A stretch of 64,000 nt of DNA from an uncultured Prevotellaceae bacterium (lineage in GTDB: Bacteria > Bacteroidota > Bacteroidia > Bacteroidales > Bacteroidaceae). A model generated the notes under the pieces. The model saw only the letters and a program-made list of their open reading frames with translations, did no database searches and was not told where the DNA came from. The DNA is taken from the NCBI GenBank assembly GCA_900316505.1, contig ONDH01000002.1, forward strand, positions 1 to 64,000. Reading direction: 5' to 3'. Below are positions 1-8,732 of this stretch, in pieces. A program made the position numbers and the translations under genes. Numbering within the stretch: position 1 is the stretch's first letter; each line of letters begins with the position of its first letter.

Positions 1-196
1 ATTAATACAAATATGGGGCTTACTGAAAAGGAAAAGTCACTCAACTCCTGGGTTTCAAGGGGTAGAGGGACTTTCTATGATGTTTAGCGGACAGTAATAA
101 TTCCGAATGAGGAGTTAGGAGTTAGGAGTTAGGAATGAGGAATGAGGAATGAGGAGTGAGGAATTGAATGTGACAGGTGACAGATGAGAGCAAAAC
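1..196. other. Left-edge noncoding stretch with short tandem repeats
   Basis: No convincing gene is visible. Positions 105-164 are a low-complexity run of 7-10 base units alternating between GGAGTTA and GGAATGA. The same words recur at 30458-30504 and around 57826-57955, so this looks like a dispersed simple repeat of the genome rather than part of a gene. Confidence 0.6.
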
Positions 197-228
197 AAGG
201 GCGTAAACAAATCTTCGTTTACGCCCTT
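197..228 (-). terminator. Hairpin terminator after the MNT gene
   Basis: A perfect 12-bp stem (AAGGGCGTAAAC pairing with GTTTACGCCCTT) encloses an 8-base loop. On the - strand it lies just after the stop of the MNT gene and is followed by GTTTTG. Its core closely resembles the hairpin at 3129-3162. Confidence 0.7.
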
Positions 229-253
229 GAGGGTATGGCATGGGGGAAAGGCT

Positions 254-574
254 TCAAACTGGTATACCTGTACGCATCACCTCACGATAGATAGGTGAAT
301 CCTCTCCATTCTCCAAAAGAATCGGCTCAATAAGCAAACTTACTTTATCAACGTCACGACCAAGTGACACAGACGTGTCAAACCACGTGCCTTTTTCTAT
401 CTTTGGTACAATAACAGCCACATCAATATCGCTCCAAGGATTGGCATTACCCTTCGAGTAGGAACCAAACATCATCACCTTCATCTCTGAACCGAAACGA
501 GGGGATATCATATCCTTGTATCGACGGACAAGGTTCAGTGCTTCGTCTTTTCGGAGAACTTTTGGAGTATCCAT
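254..574 (-). CDS. MNT-type nucleotidyltransferase domain protein
   Basis: This 106-aa protein carries the minimal nucleotidyltransferase signature: G37-S38 in the glycine/serine loop, then S48-D49-I50-D51, the paired aspartates that bind metal and NTP in this fold. Solo MNT proteins pair with HEPN proteins in toxin-antitoxin modules, where the MNT partner can neutralise the HEPN RNase by AMP transfer. Its start lies inside the 3' end of the HEPN gene (40-base overlap), so the two are read as one transcription unit. The length is normal for the family and the catalytic residues are intact, although the partner gene is frameshifted. The role as antitoxin is inferred from family and context. 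Confidence 0.8.
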   Translation of the reverse strand: MDTPKVLRKDEALNLVRRYKDMISPRFGSEMKVMMFGSYSKGNANPWSDIDVAVIVPKIEKGTWFDTSVSLGRDVDKVSLLIEPILLENGEDSPIYREVMRTGIPV

Positions 575-944
575 GCATGCATCTGTTTAGTGGTTTCTAA
601 AATATATTTCGCTCTATCACTGTTAAGTGAGGTTGCCAACTCGTCTTTATATTCTTGATAACGAGCTTCAATATTCATCTGTTTAATTTGGGTGAGGAAT
701 TCCTTCTGCTCGTCGCTCATCTTTGTATAGAGTCCGCACCCTTCTGCTATTCGCTTATGGTCATGAATGAAAGGGGGATCGTCATCTCGACATACGCACC
801 AATAAGCCTTCAGCACCTTCTCCACAACCTGATGGCACATGAATGCAACATACAGCCAATGCTTGGTCTTGTACAAATCTTCTGCACACTGAGGTCTTCT
901 GCTACGATTCCAAGCCATTTTGTAGCTCTTTCTTCATTCACCAT
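535..944 (-). pseudogene. HEPN domain protein, disrupted by a frameshift
   Basis: Two frames together make one HEPN protein. Starting at the ATG at 942-944 the frame gives MVNEERATKWLGIVAEDLSV, the usual HEPN helix 1. The rest (WLYVAFMCHQVVEK, then the ARYQEY segment and a final helix) is in another frame up to the stop at 535-537. Adding one T to the TTT run near 880-885 would join them as DLSVQKILYKTKHWLYVAF. An internal ATG at 916-918 gives a 127-aa product that lacks the first helix. A promoter at 974-981 supports the start at 944. The signature RNase motif RX4-6H is not obvious. It is either a true pseudogene, an assembly error in a homopolymer, or a slippage site. Confidence 0.7.
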
Positions 945-973
945 ATTTGTATTCTCTTTTGATTTACAATGTG

Positions 974-981
974 CAAAGATA
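974..981 (-). promoter_or_regulatory. -7 box for the HEPN/MNT unit
   Basis: On the - strand this reads TATCTTTG, matching the Bacteroidetes -7 consensus TAnnTTTG. It lies 30 bases upstream of the ATG at 944. No clear -33 TTTG is seen. Confidence 0.55.
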
Positions 982-1183
982 CACATTTTTTTTAAATGAA
1001 AGAGTAAGAGAATGAAAAAACGAAAAAAATGAATGAGTTGAATGTCGATGGACAACTTTTCATTCCTTTATTCTTTCATTTTAGCGAAATGCAGTTGACA
1101 GTTTTTTGAAATGGGTGATACTTTACGTGGAGATGTGAGAGATTAAAAGGGGGTAAAATGATGTTTCAGTGCATCAAGTGGTG
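982..1183. other. Noncoding stretch between divergent units
   Basis: AT-rich sequence between the HEPN promoter and the promoter of the protease gene. I see no gene or RNA here. Confidence 0.5.
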
Positions 1184-1211
1184 TTTGTGTCGGATTTTTT
1201 TCGTACCTTTG
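1184..1211 (+). promoter_or_regulatory. Promoter of the C11 protease gene
   Basis: TACCTTTG at 1204-1211 fits the -7 box. A TTTG at 1184-1187 could be the -33 box, but the spacer of 16 is shorter than the 19-20 seen at other promoters here. The leader to the ATG is about 100 bases. Confidence 0.55.
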
Positions 1212-1322
1212 CAGCGCCGTTGATGGGTTTCAGTTGCTTTTATTCGCAGCACTGAGGTAAGTGAGATTTCTGAAATGGCTTGATTTTGAGCGTTTTTATT
1301 GCTCGGTTACTTATAAATCATA

Positions 1323-3062
1323 ATGAAGAAAAACAAAAGTGCTGCCAAATTCAAGAACAATATGAAAAAGTTTTTTACATGGATGTTGGTCACTATGATG
1401 ACCTGCGGTTTTGGATTGATGCAGGGCTCGTGCAGTAGTGATGACAATGAAACAAATGGGAAGAGCGAGGAGAATGTGCCAGATGCCTCTGGACAGGTTG
1501 TCTTCATGTACTATGCTGTTGGTGGTGGCAATTTGGATTATTCCACGGAGCGTGCATTGGCCAACATGGGGGTTGAGCAGCAAAAAGTCAAGGGTGTGCG
1601 CAGTTTTGTGCAGTATAAATTCTCGAAGACTCGGGATCCTAGGATTACTAACAGTTATGAGTTCAGCGGCGAAAACGGCTGCGTCTATCGTTTTGAGATA
1701 GACAAGAATTCGCTCAACCCTAAATTTGATGACTATCTGTATGAGGTAAAAGCCTTCACTGGCAAAGGTTTCAAGAAGTTTGCGGGCAGTGACTTCAAGA
1801 TGTATGATCCTGACAACTTGGCGGAGTTCATCAACTGGTGCATGGAGCAAGCTCCCAATGCCAAGGCTTATGTGTTGGCATTCGGTGACCACGGCGGCGC
1901 ATACGATGTTAGCAACGACTATAACAAGGGGATGAAGACGCGCGGTGTGATGTACGATGACAACTTGGAGGGCGAACCTTGCATGTCACCCACAGAGATT
2001 GGCATCGCCCTTGACAAGTTGACGAGGAAACCCGATATGATTTTCTTCGACTGCTGCCTCATGAATACCCTCGAAGTGCTTGGTGAGCTGCAGGGTAAAA
2101 CGAATTTCGTTTTTGCCTCTGGTCACGTTGTATATCAGTCGCCACTTGACGAATTGGTGCATTCGCTGGCAGGCATTGCCAAGGCGGACAATGTGTCGGA
2201 GGGCATCAAGAAGTATATGAGTGAATACGTCACCACCATCACAAAGAAAATGGAGAATAAGTTGCATGACAATGAGGGCGAACGTATTAAACGCAGCATA
2301 AACTTCGTGCTCACTGACATGAGCAAGCTGCCTGCCCTCTTCGCCAGCCTCAAGGGTGTGACTGACTTCCTTGATAAAACTGACATCTCTGGCATGGAAA
2401 TTGGTTTGTTCGATGATGCAGCCAGCGGATGCTATCACTATGTCGATAACCGTCCATTTTTTGACATGGTAGATTATCTGAATCAGTTGAAGAAGATTGT
2501 GTTCAAGGACAATACCGAATTTGCCAACCTCGTCGGTCAGGTGGAGACGGCTGCCAAGGCTTGCCAGATAGCTCACGACGAGTTCAGCTACGACTCGAAA
2601 GGTACGAACAAGAAATATGATTTGAGTTACAGTGTGACTCTCGGCTTCTCCAGCAGTCGCTTTATTTTCGACGGTGACACGAAGAAGATGGCACCATCTG
2701 AGCCACAGGGTGTCATCATGAGCGTCATCAGGGCTGGCAAGGGAACATCTGACAGCCCTTACTACAACGACTACCTTCTGGAGAAAGGCGACAACTTCCT
2801 GGCTTCATGGATTGCAAGTGAAAAACAGGAGGAGAATATCATAAACATCAACAGGTACTATAAAAAAGGAAGCGGTGTGCACCAGAGTTGGGACAACACT
2901 TACCGCACCCTACAGTTTGACAAGGCTGTCGGTTGGTCGCGCTGGATGAAGAAGAACCCTGGTATTCATTACGATAATCCACCGTACGATGAAGAGTACA
3001 GTTATGTCTTTGAGGATCCTGATTTCGATGATTTCATAGAGGATACTGACTCCATTGACTAA
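1323..3062 (+). CDS. Clostripain-family (C11) cysteine protease, lipoprotein
   Basis: A 579-aa peptidase of family C11. The catalytic dyad is visible: H190 in GDHGG and a Cys in D243-C244-C245-LM, where C245 aligns with the family nucleophile. Family members cleave after Arg or Lys and are often self-processed. The N-terminus has a hydrophobic signal and a cysteine (QGSCSSDD), so it is probably exported and lipid-anchored. The ATG at 1362 (MKKFFTW) gives a more typical signal peptide than the ATG at 1323 and may be the real start. The C-terminus is rich in Asp, Glu and Tyr. It stands alone, with its own promoter upstream and a strong hairpin downstream. The substrate is unknown. Confidence 0.88.
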   Translation: MKKNKSAAKFKNNMKKFFTWMLVTMMTCGFGLMQGSCSSDDNETNGKSEENVPDASGQVVFMYYAVGGGNLDYSTERALANMGVEQQKVKGVRSFVQYKFSKTRDPRITNSYEFSGENGCVYRFEIDKNSLNPKFDDYLYEVKAFTGKGFKKFAGSDFKMYDPDNLAEFINWCMEQAPNAKAYVLAFGDHGGAYDVSNDYNKGMKTRGVMYDDNLEGEPCMSPTEIGIALDKLTRKPDMIFFDCCLMNTLEVLGELQGKTNFVFASGHVVYQSPLDELVHSLAGIAKADNVSEGIKKYMSEYVTTITKKMENKLHDNEGERIKRSINFVLTDMSKLPALFASLKGVTDFLDKTDISGMEIGLFDDAASGCYHYVDNRPFFDMVDYLNQLKKIVFKDNTEFANLVGQVETAAKACQIAHDEFSYDSKGTNKKYDLSYSVTLGFSSSRFIFDGDTKKMAPSEPQGVIMSVIRAGKGTSDSPYYNDYLLEKGDNFLASWIASEKQEENIININRYYKKGSGVHQSWDNTYRTLQFDKAVGWSRWMKKNPGIHYDNPPYDEEYSYVFEDPDFDDFIEDTDSID

Positions 3063-3128
3063 AGGGACTCTGCTCCCAGAAGTTGAAATGGGGAGTTGAA
3101 AGTGAAGTTGAAATGACTGAAAGAGAGA

Positions 3129-3162
3129 CAAGGCGTAAACGATGATTTGTTTACGCCTTGTT
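3129..3162 (+). terminator. Hairpin terminator after the C11 protease gene
   Basis: A 13-bp stem (ACAAGGCGTAAAC with GTTTACGCCTTGT) around an 8-base loop is followed by TTTTG. It shares the GGCGTAAAC/GTTTACGCC core with the hairpin at 197-228. Confidence 0.75.
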
Positions 3163-3268
3163 TTGTGCTTGAGGGTAAGACATTCAACGGATTTAAGAGG
3201 GGGAAAAGTGGATTTATCGTGTCACGAATAGGTCATGTGAAAAAAAAGCCGTACCTTCGCACTCGATT

Positions 3269-3805
3269 ATGAAAAAAGAAGAGAAATCGCCCGTTTATGG
3301 TCGCGACGTGATGGAACTGGTCACGGTGGCTGTGGAGTATTGCGCATTCCTGGAACAGACGGAAGGGAAGACGCGCATGAGTTTTGTGGACACACTGATG
3401 AAATTGCTTCCCCTACTCTATCTGAAGGCTGCGCTGCTGCCTAAGTATGAAATTCTGGACAATGATTATTATGCGGAGGATTTTGTGACGGAGGAGAATT
3501 ATGACATCGTGCGTGCTAACATCAGTATCGTGATGGGAGAGAAGGATGACTACCTGGATGTGTTCATGGAGGACATGAAGTACAGCGAGACGCCCATCTT
3601 GGCTACGGTGAGTGAGAATCTGGCTGACATCTATCAGGAACTGAAGAATTTTGCAATGGCATACAAGAACGCCACTGACGAGGAGCAGATGATGAATGCG
3701 CTTGCGGAGGTGAAGGAGGGGTTCCAGTTCAGCTGGGGACAGAAACTCGTGAATGTGCAGCGGGCGCTGCATGAGGTGCGCTATTCGGAGGAGGATGAGT
3801 ATTAA
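3269..3805 (+). CDS. DUF5063 family protein
   Basis: A 178-aa acidic, mostly helical, soluble protein that I recognise as the Bacteroidetes DUF5063 family. No signal peptide or membrane segment is present. It overlaps the following 3'-5' exonuclease gene by 11 bases, so the two are co-translated. A promoter-like TACCTTCG (one mismatch to the -7 box) sits about 15 bases upstream of the ATG, suggesting a very short leader. The molecular function is unknown. Linkage to an exonuclease and an rRNA methyltransferase suggests, weakly, a nucleic-acid role. Confidence 0.8.
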   Translation: MKKEEKSPVYGRDVMELVTVAVEYCAFLEQTEGKTRMSFVDTLMKLLPLLYLKAALLPKYEILDNDYYAEDFVTEENYDIVRANISIVMGEKDDYLDVFMEDMKYSETPILATVSENLADIYQELKNFAMAYKNATDEEQMMNALAEVKEGFQFSWGQKLVNVQRALHEVRYSEEDEY

Positions 3806-4442
3806 GCATGTGAGCATGAGGGTAATTCAAGACAAATACGATAAGAAGAAAATACAGACACTGCCTTGTATCCATTTTGAGGGGAGAATCATCGTGGTCT
3901 TCACGGAAAGGGAGACGGACAAGGCGGTGGATTATCTGATGCAGCAGCCCATTCTGGGTTTTGACACTGAGACGAGACCTGCCTTCAAGAAAGGGCAGAT
4001 GCATCAGGTGGCGCTGCTGCAGGTTGCCACGCACGACACTTGCTTCCTCTTCAGGTTGAACAAGACGGGGCTGACAGATTCGGTGGTGAGGTTGCTGGAG
4101 GACAAGAGCATCACGAAGGTGGGGCTGTCGTTGCAGGATGACATGAGGGCGCTGAATCAACGGAGGGCTTTTGAGCCGGGCACATACGTGGAGTTGCAGA
4201 AGGAGGTGAAGGACATCGGCATTGAGGACAACAGCCTGCAAAAGATTTATGCCAATCTTTTTGGCAAGAAAATAGCCAAGGGGCAGCAGCTGTCGAATTG
4301 GGAGGCAGACATCCTGAGCGAGGCGCAGCAACGGTATGCGGCGACGGATGCTTGGGCGTGCATCAAGATTCACGAGGAGGTGAAAAGGATGAAGGAGACG
4401 AAGGACTTTTTTGTAGAAAAGATAAACATTATCAGCCAATGA
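3795..4442 (+). CDS. 3'-5' exonuclease, DEDD superfamily
   Basis: A DnaQ-like fold exonuclease of the RNase D/WRN type, about 215 aa. Exo I is FDTET, Exo II is in GLSLQDDMRAL, and Exo III is YAATDAW, the DEDDy arrangement. These acidic residues bind the two catalytic metals. The start at 3795 (MSIKH) overlaps the end of the DUF5063 gene; an ATG at 3816 (MRVIQD) is also possible, while the ATG at 3753 would require a long overlap. The stop TGA overlaps the next start as ATGA, so translation is probably coupled. There is no HRDC domain, so it is unlikely to be canonical RNase D. The substrate, tRNA or DNA ends, cannot be told from sequence. Confidence 0.87.
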   Translation: MSIKHVSMRVIQDKYDKKKIQTLPCIHFEGRIIVVFTERETDKAVDYLMQQPILGFDTETRPAFKKGQMHQVALLQVATHDTCFLFRLNKTGLTDSVVRLLEDKSITKVGLSLQDDMRALNQRRAFEPGTYVELQKEVKDIGIEDNSLQKIYANLFGKKIAKGQQLSNWEADILSEAQQRYAATDAWACIKIHEEVKRMKETKDFFVEKINIISQ

Positions 4443-5614
4443 AGAGCATTTTTCTGAAACGAGGCAAGGATGAGTCTCTGAAACGATTTCATCCGTGGAT
4501 ATTTTCAGGAGCCATCCACCACATGAGCGAGGAACCCGTAGAGGGAGAGACAGTGGCGGTGTACACGAGCGAAAACGAATACATCGCGACTGGACATTAC
4601 CAGATAGGCAGCATCATGGTAAGGGTGCTGTCGTTTGAGAATGAGGAGATTGACCAAAGTTTCTACGAGCGGAAACTTGCCATTGCGAAGGATGTGAGAG
4701 ACCGCATCGGTGTGACGGGTGAGAACAACAACACCTATCGCCTTGTGCATGGCGAGGGGGACAATCTGCCCGGACTGGTGATTGACATCTATGGCAACAC
4801 TGCCGTGATGCAGGCGCACTCTGTGGGTATGCACACCGACAGGAAAACGATTGCCCAAGCTCTGAAAGCCGTGATGGGTGATACGCTCAAGAACATCTTC
4901 TACAAGTCGGAGACCACCCTCCCCTTCAAGGCTGAGCTGGGTCAGGAGAACGGTTTCCTGATGGGTGGTGACACGGATGACGTGGCGATGGAGAATGGGC
5001 TAAAGTTCCATGTGGATTGGTTAAGAGGACAGAAAACGGGATTCTTTGTGGATCAGCGTGACAACAGAAGTCTGCTTGAGCGCTATTCGAAGGGAAGGAA
5101 GGTGCTGAATATGTTCTGCTATACGGGAGGTTTTTCTTTCTATGCCATGCGTGGCGGTGCTGAATTGGTGCATTCTGTAGACTCTTCGCAGAAAGCCATT
5201 GACCTGACAAAGGCGAACGTGGAGCTCAACTTCCCGGGTGACACAAGGCATGAAGCGTATGCTGAGGATGCGTTCAAATTTCTGGAGCAGATGACAACAC
5301 CATACGACCTCATCATCCTCGACCCGCCTGCCTTTGCCAAGCACAAGGATGCCCTTCGCAATGCGCTGAAGGGCTACACGCGTCTGAACAAGAAAGCGTT
5401 TGAGAAGATACAGCAGGGTGGCATCTTGTTCACCTTCAGCTGTTCACAAGCTGTGAATAAGGACCAATTCCGTGCTGCCGTCTTCACTGCTGCAGCCCAA
5501 GCAGGCAGGAATGTACGCATACTGCACCAACTGCACCAACCAGCTGACCACCCCATCAACATCTACCATCCGGAAGGGGAATATTTGAAAGGACTGGTGC
5601 TGTATGTGGAATGA
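4439..5614 (+). CDS. RlmI-like class I rRNA (cytosine-C5) methyltransferase
   Basis: This 391-aa protein has an N-terminal PUA RNA-binding domain (roughly residues 1-75) and a Rossmann methyltransferase domain. The SAM loop begins at N224 (NMFCYTGGFS) and the catalytic DPPAF motif at D295. The architecture is that of the RlmI/RlmK family, which makes m5C in 23S rRNA. The cysteine in SCS near the C-terminus fits the catalytic Cys of this group. The start at 4439 is chosen because it gives the PUA domain at residue 1 and an ATGA overlap with the exonuclease. An upstream in-frame ATG at 4298 lies fully inside that gene. The exact target base is inferred from family only. Confidence 0.88.
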   Translation: MKSIFLKRGKDESLKRFHPWIFSGAIHHMSEEPVEGETVAVYTSENEYIATGHYQIGSIMVRVLSFENEEIDQSFYERKLAIAKDVRDRIGVTGENNNTYRLVHGEGDNLPGLVIDIYGNTAVMQAHSVGMHTDRKTIAQALKAVMGDTLKNIFYKSETTLPFKAELGQENGFLMGGDTDDVAMENGLKFHVDWLRGQKTGFFVDQRDNRSLLERYSKGRKVLNMFCYTGGFSFYAMRGGAELVHSVDSSQKAIDLTKANVELNFPGDTRHEAYAEDAFKFLEQMTTPYDLIILDPPAFAKHKDALRNALKGYTRLNKKAFEKIQQGGILFTFSCSQAVNKDQFRAAVFTAAAQAGRNVRILHQLHQPADHPINIYHPEGEYLKGLVLYVE

Positions 5615-5665
5615 GAGCGCTGCGCTGAAATGAGAAAATGAAAGAATGAAGGAATGAAAAAACTT

Positions 5666-7696
5666 TCAACGGGTTTTCAGTAAATCTTCCAAACGGATGA
5701 CTTCCTGCTTGTACTCTTCTGCCTTGAGGAAGTCGAGTTTTTTGGCGGCTTCCTTCATCTGTTTGCGATTGCGATCTATGGCTCGACGAAGTTCGTCGGG
5801 AGTCATGGCATTGTAGATAGTGTCCACTTCTGATTCTGCTGCCAGAGAGGCGTTCTCCTCAATATAGGCTGTACCTTGATACTCAACAGGCTTGTGCTGG
5901 CTGATGGCTATCTGGGCTTTCTGTATCTGTGTGGGTGTGATGCCATGCGCTTCGTTGTATGCCATCTGTTTGGAACGGCGACGATTGGTCTCGTCGATTG
6001 TCTGCTGCATGGTTTCGGTGATGGTCTCTGCATACATGATGGCAAGTCCGTGAACATTGCGGGCTGCACGTCCTATGATCTGAACAAGAGAACGGTGGTC
6101 GCGCAGAAATCCTTGATAATCAGCATCGAGAATAGCCACGAGGGAGACTTCGGGAATGTCGAGTCCCTCGCGAAGAAGGTTGATGCCGATGAGCACGTCG
6201 TAGGTGCCTGCACGGAAGTTGTTGATGATGTCCACACGGTCGAAGGTGTCCACATCGGAATGGATGTAGTTGGCTTTGATGCCCACACTGTTGAAAAAGG
6301 ATGACACCTCTTCTGCCTGCCGCTTGGTGGAGGTGATGACAAGGGTGCGCTCCCCCACCTCATTGCGTTGATGGATTTCTTCGATGAGGTCGTCCATGAA
6401 GTTGAGTTTGGGGCGCACTTCGATGGGTGGGTCGAGCAGTCCTGTAGGACGAATGAGCTGTTCAACTATCACACCTTCAGCACGTTCCAGTTCATACTCA
6501 GCAGGGGTGGCGGAGACATAGATGGTCTGTGGAGTCAATGCTTCGAACTCTTCAAGACGAAGGGGACGATTGTCAAGTGCGGCAGGAAGACGGAAGGCGT
6601 AATCGACCAGATTCTCTTTGCGACGTCGGTCACCTCCCCACATCGCTTTAACCTGTGGAATGGATTGGTGGCTCTCATCGACGATGAGCAGGTAGTCGTC
6701 GGGAAAGAAATCAAGAAGACAATAGGGACGTTCGCCTTCCTTGCGCCCATCAAAATAGCGGGAATAGTTTTCAATGCCAGAGCAATGACCTGTTTCGCGA
6801 ATCCATTCGAGGTCGTTGGTCACCCGCAGCTCTATCTGTTTCGCTTTCTCCATGTCGCCCAGTTCCTCATAGTAGAGGATGCGCTGGTGAAGGTCATCCT
6901 CGATGTCGTGGATGGCTTTCTGAGTCTGCTCCTTGGTGGTCATGAAGAGGTTGGCTGGATAGATTTTGTATTCATCGTAGGAGGCGATGGGATAGAGTGT
7001 CTGCACGTCCAGTTCCTGTATTTCGTCTATGGAATCATCGAAATAACAAATGCGCAGAATTTTCTCATCATAAGCAAGATATATATCGACAGTCTCTCCC
7101 TTCACGCGGAATTGTCCACGCTCCAGTTCGTCGGGTGCAGCAAGGTCATTGTTGGTATAGAGCATGTCCACCAGTTTGCGGCGAAGAGTCTCTTGCGGAA
7201 GGTCTTGGTCAACGTGGATGGTGAGGATGTTTTCAGCATAGCTGGTGGGTGCACCCATACCATAGATGCAGGAGACAGAGGAGACAATGATGACGTCTTT
7301 GCGACCAGAAAGCAAAGCTGATGTAGCTGCCAAACGACGACGGTCAAGGTCTTCGTTGATGGCAAGGTCTTTCTCTATGTAGGTGCCGGTGGAGGGGATG
7401 TACGCTTCGGGCTGATAGTAGTCGTAGTAGCTCACATAGTACTCAACGGCATTGTTGGGGAAGAAGGCTTTCATCTCGGTGTAAAGCTGGTGCGCCAAGG
7501 TCTTGTTGTGGCTGAAGATGAGGGTGGGCTTGCCGATGTTCTGGATGACATTGGCCATCGTGAATGTCTTGCCTGAACCCGTCACTCCCAACAGCACTTG
7601 GGCAGGCAATCCATCCCTCACTCCCTGCGTCAGCTGCTCGATGGCTTGAGGTTGGTCACCTGTGGGCTGAAACTTTGATATAAGCTGAAAATCCAT
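5666..7696 (-). CDS. uvrB: UvrABC excision repair helicase subunit UvrB
   Basis: A 676-aa UvrB of normal length. Walker A is GVTGSGKT at residues 37-44. The beta-hairpin that clamps damaged DNA is represented by YVSYYDYYQPEAYIP, and the helicase motifs DESHQ and QIIGRAARN follow. The C-terminal UVR motif, which contacts UvrC, is present. UvrB receives damaged DNA from UvrA and positions UvrC for dual incision in nucleotide excision repair. It is transcribed alone, convergent with the RlmI-like gene, and has its own promoter at 7716-7723. No truncation or substitution of key residues is seen. Confidence 0.97.
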   Translation of the reverse strand: MDFQLISKFQPTGDQPQAIEQLTQGVRDGLPAQVLLGVTGSGKTFTMANVIQNIGKPTLIFSHNKTLAHQLYTEMKAFFPNNAVEYYVSYYDYYQPEAYIPSTGTYIEKDLAINEDLDRRRLAATSALLSGRKDVIIVSSVSCIYGMGAPTSYAENILTIHVDQDLPQETLRRKLVDMLYTNNDLAAPDELERGQFRVKGETVDIYLAYDEKILRICYFDDSIDEIQELDVQTLYPIASYDEYKIYPANLFMTTKEQTQKAIHDIEDDLHQRILYYEELGDMEKAKQIELRVTNDLEWIRETGHCSGIENYSRYFDGRKEGERPYCLLDFFPDDYLLIVDESHQSIPQVKAMWGGDRRRKENLVDYAFRLPAALDNRPLRLEEFEALTPQTIYVSATPAEYELERAEGVIVEQLIRPTGLLDPPIEVRPKLNFMDDLIEEIHQRNEVGERTLVITSTKRQAEEVSSFFNSVGIKANYIHSDVDTFDRVDIINNFRAGTYDVLIGINLLREGLDIPEVSLVAILDADYQGFLRDHRSLVQIIGRAARNVHGLAIMYAETITETMQQTIDETNRRRSKQMAYNEAHGITPTQIQKAQIAISQHKPVEYQGTAYIEENASLAAESEVDTIYNAMTPDELRRAIDRNRKQMKEAAKKLDFLKAEEYKQEVIRLEDLLKTR

Positions 7697-7715
7697 CTGT
7701 TTTCCTTTTAGAATG

Positions 7716-7723
7716 CAAAATTA
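7716..7723 (-). promoter_or_regulatory. -7 box for uvrB
   Basis: The - strand reads TAATTTTG, a full TAnnTTTG match, 20 bases upstream of the uvrB ATG. A TTTG 14 bases further upstream is closer than usual for a -33 box. Confidence 0.5.
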
Positions 7724-7821
7724 CAACTTTATATCGGCAAATCTTTCTTAAATCAACGGTTTTTTTCTTAAGTAAAGTGAAATTATTCCCTCTCCCTGCT
7801 CCATCTTCCCGAAAAATGTAG

Positions 7822-7829
7822 TAACTTTG
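7822..7829 (+). promoter_or_regulatory. -7 box for the bamD unit
   Basis: TAACTTTG matches the -7 consensus and precedes the bamD ATG at 7851 by 21 bases. It overlaps an upstream in-frame ATG at 7827, which therefore cannot be the start. Confidence 0.6.
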
Positions 7830-7850
7830 CATCCGAAATTGTCATTAAGA

Positions 7851-8696
7851 ATGAAGAAAGCATTAACAATCGCGTTGATTTCGGTACTGATGTTGAGTTC
7901 TTGCAACTCTTACAATGCATTGCTGAAATCGACTGATTATGGTTATAAATACGAAGCTGCCAAGGAATTTTACATGGCAGGACAATACACCAGATCGTAC
8001 CAGTTGCTGGAGGAACTCATCATGGTCATGAAAGGCTCTGACCGTGCGGAGGAATCGCTCTTCATGCTGGGCATGTGCTTCTACAATCTGCGTGACTACG
8101 AGACTTCAACAATGTATCTGGACAGATATGCCAAGACCTACCCCAAAGGGGAATACACGGAATTGGCACGTTTCTATAGCGGCAAGGCTTCGTACATGCA
8201 AAGTCCAGACCCAAGACTTGACCAGTCACCCACTTACACTGCCCTGAACAAGTTGCAGGAATTCCTTGAGTACCATCCCTACTCCGACCTTCGGGAAGAT
8301 GTGAACGACATGATGTATGATTTGCAGAACCGTCTTGTGCAGAAAGAGTATGACAGTGCGCTTCTCTATTACAATCTGGGCACTTACATCGGCAATTGCT
8401 TCTACGGAGGCAGCAATTACGAGGCTTGCATCATCACAGCAGAGAATGCCTTGAGAACGTATCCGTACACCCGTTTGCGCGAAGACCTCTACATGATGAT
8501 TTTGCGTAGCCGCTACGAACTGGCTCAGCGAAGTGTCATTGAGAAAAGCGAGGAACGATATTTGCAGGCCATCGACGAGTATTATGGCTTCAAGAATGAG
8601 TTTCCTGACAGCAAGTACATGAAAGAGGCAAACCAGATTTACAAGCGCTGTTCAGCGAAAGTAAGAAAAGAGGATGACAGCAAGGATTTGAATTAA
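7851..8696 (+). CDS. bamD: Outer membrane assembly lipoprotein BamD
   Basis: A 281-aa lipoprotein with signal peptide and lipobox ending at C18 (LMLSSC), followed by TPR-like helical repeats. BamD is the essential lipoprotein of the BAM complex, which folds beta-barrel proteins into the outer membrane. The start at 7851 gives a proper signal peptide and lies just after the promoter. It heads an operon with rpoZ and a DUF4293 membrane protein, with 36 bases to rpoZ. The length and repeat content fit the Bacteroidetes form. No anomalies were seen. Confidence 0.93.
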   Translation: MKKALTIALISVLMLSSCNSYNALLKSTDYGYKYEAAKEFYMAGQYTRSYQLLEELIMVMKGSDRAEESLFMLGMCFYNLRDYETSTMYLDRYAKTYPKGEYTELARFYSGKASYMQSPDPRLDQSPTYTALNKLQEFLEYHPYSDLREDVNDMMYDLQNRLVQKEYDSALLYYNLGTYIGNCFYGGSNYEACIITAENALRTYPYTRLREDLYMMILRSRYELAQRSVIEKSEERYLQAIDEYYGFKNEFPDSKYMKEANQIYKRCSAKVRKEDDSKDLN

Positions 8697-8732
8697 GAAG
8701 GAAAAAACAAACAAAGCATAATTACAAAAACT

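Noticed and set aside
6368..7321. Long open frame antisense to uvrB (317 aa)
   Set aside because: It is a codon-bias shadow of uvrB; its translation resembles no family and it has no promoter.
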